A stretch of DNA of 7,209 bases. It comes from Pseudopedobacter saltans (GTDB taxonomy: Bacteria; Bacteroidota; Bacteroidia; Chitinophagales; Chitinophagaceae). The translations under genes were made by a program, and so were the position numbers. Within the stretch, counting starts at the first letter, position 1; each line of letters opens with the position of its first letter. Of this stretch, positions 6,077 to 7,209 are shown in pieces. Under the pieces are notes generated by a model. The model had not been told where the DNA came from, searched no databases, and saw only the letters and a list, made by a program, of their open reading frames with translations. The stretch is taken from contig QFOI01000181.1 of assembly GCA_003241175.1 (NCBI GenBank), positions 1 through 7,209 of the forward strand, in the 5' to 3' direction.

Positions 6077-7209
6077 ATGTCAAATATGGATCTTGATAAT
6101 TTACGATTAAGTGAAAGCATTTTTTGGGAACCGATTAGAGTCCTAAAAGATTCTGCTTGGGCTGGGCATATTCCATTTGCACATTGGATCGTGACTGTTT
6201 TACGACCAAATGTCTTTGTAGAATTGGGAATACATTCTGGGGTGTCTTACGGGGCTTTTTGTAATGCCGTGAAAAAGAATGATTATAGCACCCGATGTTA
6301 TGCGGTAGATACTTGGTTGGGAGATAGTCAGGCTGGTCTATATTCTTCTAAGGTTTTCGAAGATGTGAACAAATTCAACAAGGAAAATTTTGGAAGTTTT
6401 TCCACTCTCATCCAGTCAACTTTTGATGATGCAGTAGCTAATTTTAAAGATGGATCTGTGGACCTTTTGCATATTGATGGGTTTCATAGTTACGATGCAG
6501 TCAAGCACGATTTTGAAACTTGGTTGCCCAAGATGAGTGATAAAGGAGTTGTTGTTTTGCATGACACAAATGAAATTCAAGAAGGTTTTGGTGTTTGGAA
6601 ATTTTGGCAAGAGTTAGAATCAAAATATACTAACCATTTTCATTTTTTGCATTGCCATGGATTAGGAGTTGTATTTGTAGGTTCGGAGCTTCCTTCTGTA
6701 TTGCAATCATTTTTCAACGAAAAAGAAGATAATATATTATTAATTAGAAACTTATTTTCAGCCGTAGGCGGAAAATTTGAAAGAGATATTCAATTACTTA
6801 TTCAACAAGACCATAATGATCAACAAATTGCGTCATTTGAAAGTAAACTCGATTCAAATATAAAAAGGCTTCAAGAAGAAAAGTTGTCTTTAAAAAATGA
6901 TTTGCAGAACAAAAGCAAAGAAGTCAATAGCTTGTATGCTAACATATGGCTTTTTAATAATCAAGTGCAATCTTTGGAAAAAGATTCCTTGTGGAGGTTC
7001 TTGCGAAAACATCCTGCATTAAAAAGGTTCCTCACTAAGTATATTGGTTATGTAAGAGCTAGTCTTAAAGGTCGGCTTAAACAAGAAAGAAAACGTTTTA
7101 GACGTGCAGGTCGTCATGTCTCAATAATTGAAAATTCTCCTTTTTTTGATGCAGAATGGTACAAGAAAAAATACTTTGACATTATATATTCTGGATTTTC
7201 TCCAGCAAT
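6077..7209 (+). CDS. Class I SAM methyltransferase fused to coiled coil and WY/YPDV-like module (3' end cut by window)
   Basis: The frame is open from the ATG at 6077 to the window edge, giving 377 complete codons and no stop, so the protein is longer than seen. Residues about 44-203 form a class I methyltransferase of the Methyltransf_24 kind: VELGIHSGVSYGAF (48-61) is the SAM-binding loop, YAVDTWLGD (75-83) holds the acidic residue D78, LLHIDGFHSYDAVKHDFE (130-147) follows, and VVVLHDT (158-164) closes the core. Residues about 234-304 are a likely coiled coil rich in Gln, Glu, Lys and Leu. SLWRFLRKHPALKRF (304-318) resembles the 'S.sWR.T.PLR' segment seen beside glycosyltransferase domains. 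A very basic stretch follows (331-347). Residues 354-377 begin a module, SPFFDAEWYKKKYFDI, recalled from multidomain glycan-assembly proteins. It starts 14 nt after the GT92-like gene, so it is probably in the same operon. A second ATG at 6086 is possible. I infer methylation of a sugar or glycan end; a downstream glycosyltransferase domain is likely but unseen. Confidence 0.85.
   Translation, partial: MSNMDLDNLRLSESIFWEPIRVLKDSAWAGHIPFAHWIVTVLRPNVFVELGIHSGVSYGAFCNAVKKNDYSTRCYAVDTWLGDSQAGLYSSKVFEDVNKFNKENFGSFSTLIQSTFDDAVANFKDGSVDLLHIDGFHSYDAVKHDFETWLPKMSDKGVVVLHDTNEIQEGFGVWKFWQELESKYTNHFHFLHCHGLGVVFVGSELPSVLQSFFNEKEDNILLIRNLFSAVGGKFERDIQLLIQQDHNDQQIASFESKLDSNIKRLQEEKLSLKNDLQNKSKEVNSLYANIWLFNNQVQSLEKDSLWRFLRKHPALKRFLTKYIGYVRASLKGRLKQERKRFRRAGRHVSIIENSPFFDAEWYKKKYFDIIYSGFSPA

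Noticed and set aside
6416..6610. - strand 64-codon frame inside the methyltransferase region
   Set aside because: It sits opposite the conserved methyltransferase motifs LLHIDG and VVVLHDT, so it is a shadow.

Overview
The window looks like chromosomal DNA of a Bacteroidota bacterium, probably of the Sphingobacteriia/Chitinophagia side (the phylum is fairly secure, the class is a guess). The reasons are low GC, three N-terminal signals of Bacteroidota type (one Sec signal peptide and two lipoprotein signals), weak or absent Shine-Dalgarno sequences with A-rich start regions, and a textbook Bacteroidota promoter (TTTG, 20 nt, TAnnTTTG) ahead of the second gene. All supported genes are on the + strand.

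The left part (1-3978) holds three separately transcribed genes for exported proteins, each followed by its own strong hairpin terminator: a secreted M1-family zinc metallopeptidase (66-2012), a YceI-family lipoprotein (2138-2815) and a lipoprotein of unknown function (2959-3918). Nothing links the three functionally beyond being envelope or periplasmic proteins.

A 255-nt intergenic region (3919-4173) holds the third terminator, some small inverted repeats and at best a weak promoter candidate. It separates the left part from a tightly packed, more AT-rich cluster (4174 to the window end) that looks like part of a surface-polysaccharide or protein-glycosylation locus: a GT4 (GT-B fold) glycosyltransferase, a GT92/Glyco_tranf_2_4-type (GT-A fold) glycosyltransferase starting 2 nt after it, and, after a 14-nt gap, a large open-ended gene. 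That last gene runs off the right edge, so it has no stop codon in the window. It begins with a class I SAM-dependent methyltransferase domain, continues with a coiled coil and a strongly basic linker, and ends in the first part of a module of the 'FDxxWYxxxYxD' kind that I recall from multidomain glycan-assembly proteins.

The likely joint job of the right-hand genes is to add sugars to, and methyl-modify, a cell-surface glycan; the polymer itself cannot be named from this sequence. I see no tRNA, rRNA, CRISPR array, insertion sequence or phage gene. The most interesting item is the truncated methyltransferase fusion protein at the right edge.
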